Shown here: positions 5,468 through 5,629 of the stretch, piece by piece
How positions within the stretch are numbered: the first letter of the stretch is position 1
How the letters are laid out: every line of letters starts with the position of its first letter
NCBI GenBank assembly: GCA_024643595.1
Contig: JAHEMS010000262.1
Location: 1-5,629 of the forward strand
Reading direction: 5' to 3'
From: Bacteroidota bacterium
Lineage (GTDB): Bacteria; Bacteroidota; Bacteroidia; Cytophagales; Cyclobacteriaceae
DNA: 5,629 nt
Notes under the pieces: model-generated
The model's input: only the letters and a program-made list of their open reading frames with translations
The model's database searches: none
Told to the model about the DNA's origin: nothing
Program-made: the position numbers and the translations under genes

Positions 5468-5629
5468 AGTTGTTTCAATTCGTTCAGAAGAACTTTGTTT
5501 TCCTGAGGCTTGCCTACGGTAATCCGTAAACAGTCCTGGCATAAAATTACATGAGAGCGGTCCCTTACGATGATGCCCTTAAGCACCAGCGCATCGTAGA
5601 CCTTTCTTGCATTGCTGATCTTCACTAAT
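5464..5629 (-). CDS. hisC: Histidinol-phosphate aminotransferase, C-terminal 54 residues (cut by window edge)
   Basis: This is the 3' end of HisC, the PLP-dependent enzyme that converts imidazole-acetol phosphate and glutamate to histidinol phosphate and 2-oxoglutarate in the cytoplasm. Reading from base 5628 gives 54 codons and a TGA at 5466-5464. The segment carries the HisC C-terminal signature: KGIIVRDRS, then CLRITVGKPQEN. The arginine in LRITVG is the conserved fold-type I arginine that binds the acidic end of the substrate (family knowledge). The catalytic lysine and the PLP-binding regions lie beyond the window. The stop codon overlaps the hisB start as ATGA, which suggests translational coupling. 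Identity is strong because both the motif and the his-operon position agree. The segment is too short to judge whether the whole gene is intact. Confidence 0.93.
   Translation of the reverse strand, partial: LVKISNARKVYDALVLKGIIVRDRSHVILCQDCLRITVGKPQENKVLLNELKQL

Noticed and set aside
5468..5542. A 25-residue N-terminal extension of the HisB phosphatase
   Set aside because: The stretch overlaps the hisC C-terminus in another frame and does not resemble HisB; the ATGA overlap at 5464-5467 marks the natural start.

Overview
All eight recognisable coding segments lie on the minus strand, so the window is read from right to left. Five complete or partial histidine-biosynthesis genes, plus a hisB split by an internal stop, fill positions about 1616 to 5629 in the order hisC (3' end only), hisB, hisH, hisA, hisF, hisIE. 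This order, the fused HisB (phosphatase plus IGP dehydratase), the fused HisIE, the HisH start reading MIAVIKYNAGN, the HisF C-terminus and the lack of clear Shine-Dalgarno sequences all point to Bacteroidota, probably the Cytophagales or Chitinophagales side. That taxon is an inference from protein style. hisG, hisD and the rest of hisC would be expected just beyond the right edge, together with the operon promoter.

The his genes are packed tightly: hisC and hisB overlap by 4 nt (ATGA), and the remaining gaps are about 28, 20, 9 and 6 nt. One polycistronic message and translational coupling are likely. The encoded enzymes cover PR-AMP formation and opening (HisIE), isomerisation (HisA), imidazole ring closure (HisF with HisH), dehydration and dephosphorylation (HisB) and transamination (HisC).

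The most notable point is hisB. Its reading frame is continuous from the phosphatase domain through the whole dehydratase domain, except for one in-frame TAA (4937-4939) in the inter-domain linker. No ATG, GTG, TTG or CTG follows the stop until position 4810, which is already past a conserved metal-ligand histidine. As written, the essential dehydratase has no ordinary start. This is either a sequencing or assembly error, a real nonsense mutation, or an unusual readthrough or initiation event.

Left of the his genes, after a 56-nt gap, is a flavin nitroreductase-fold gene (870-1559) that closely resembles iodotyrosine deiodinase and keeps the residues that grip the halotyrosine substrate. After a 92-nt gap holding two hairpins comes a small six-helix potassium-channel-like protein (85-777) with a GYGD filter. 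The leftmost 84 bases hold no gene I can assign. I see no mobile element, CRISPR array, rRNA or tRNA, and no evidence of a new multi-gene system.
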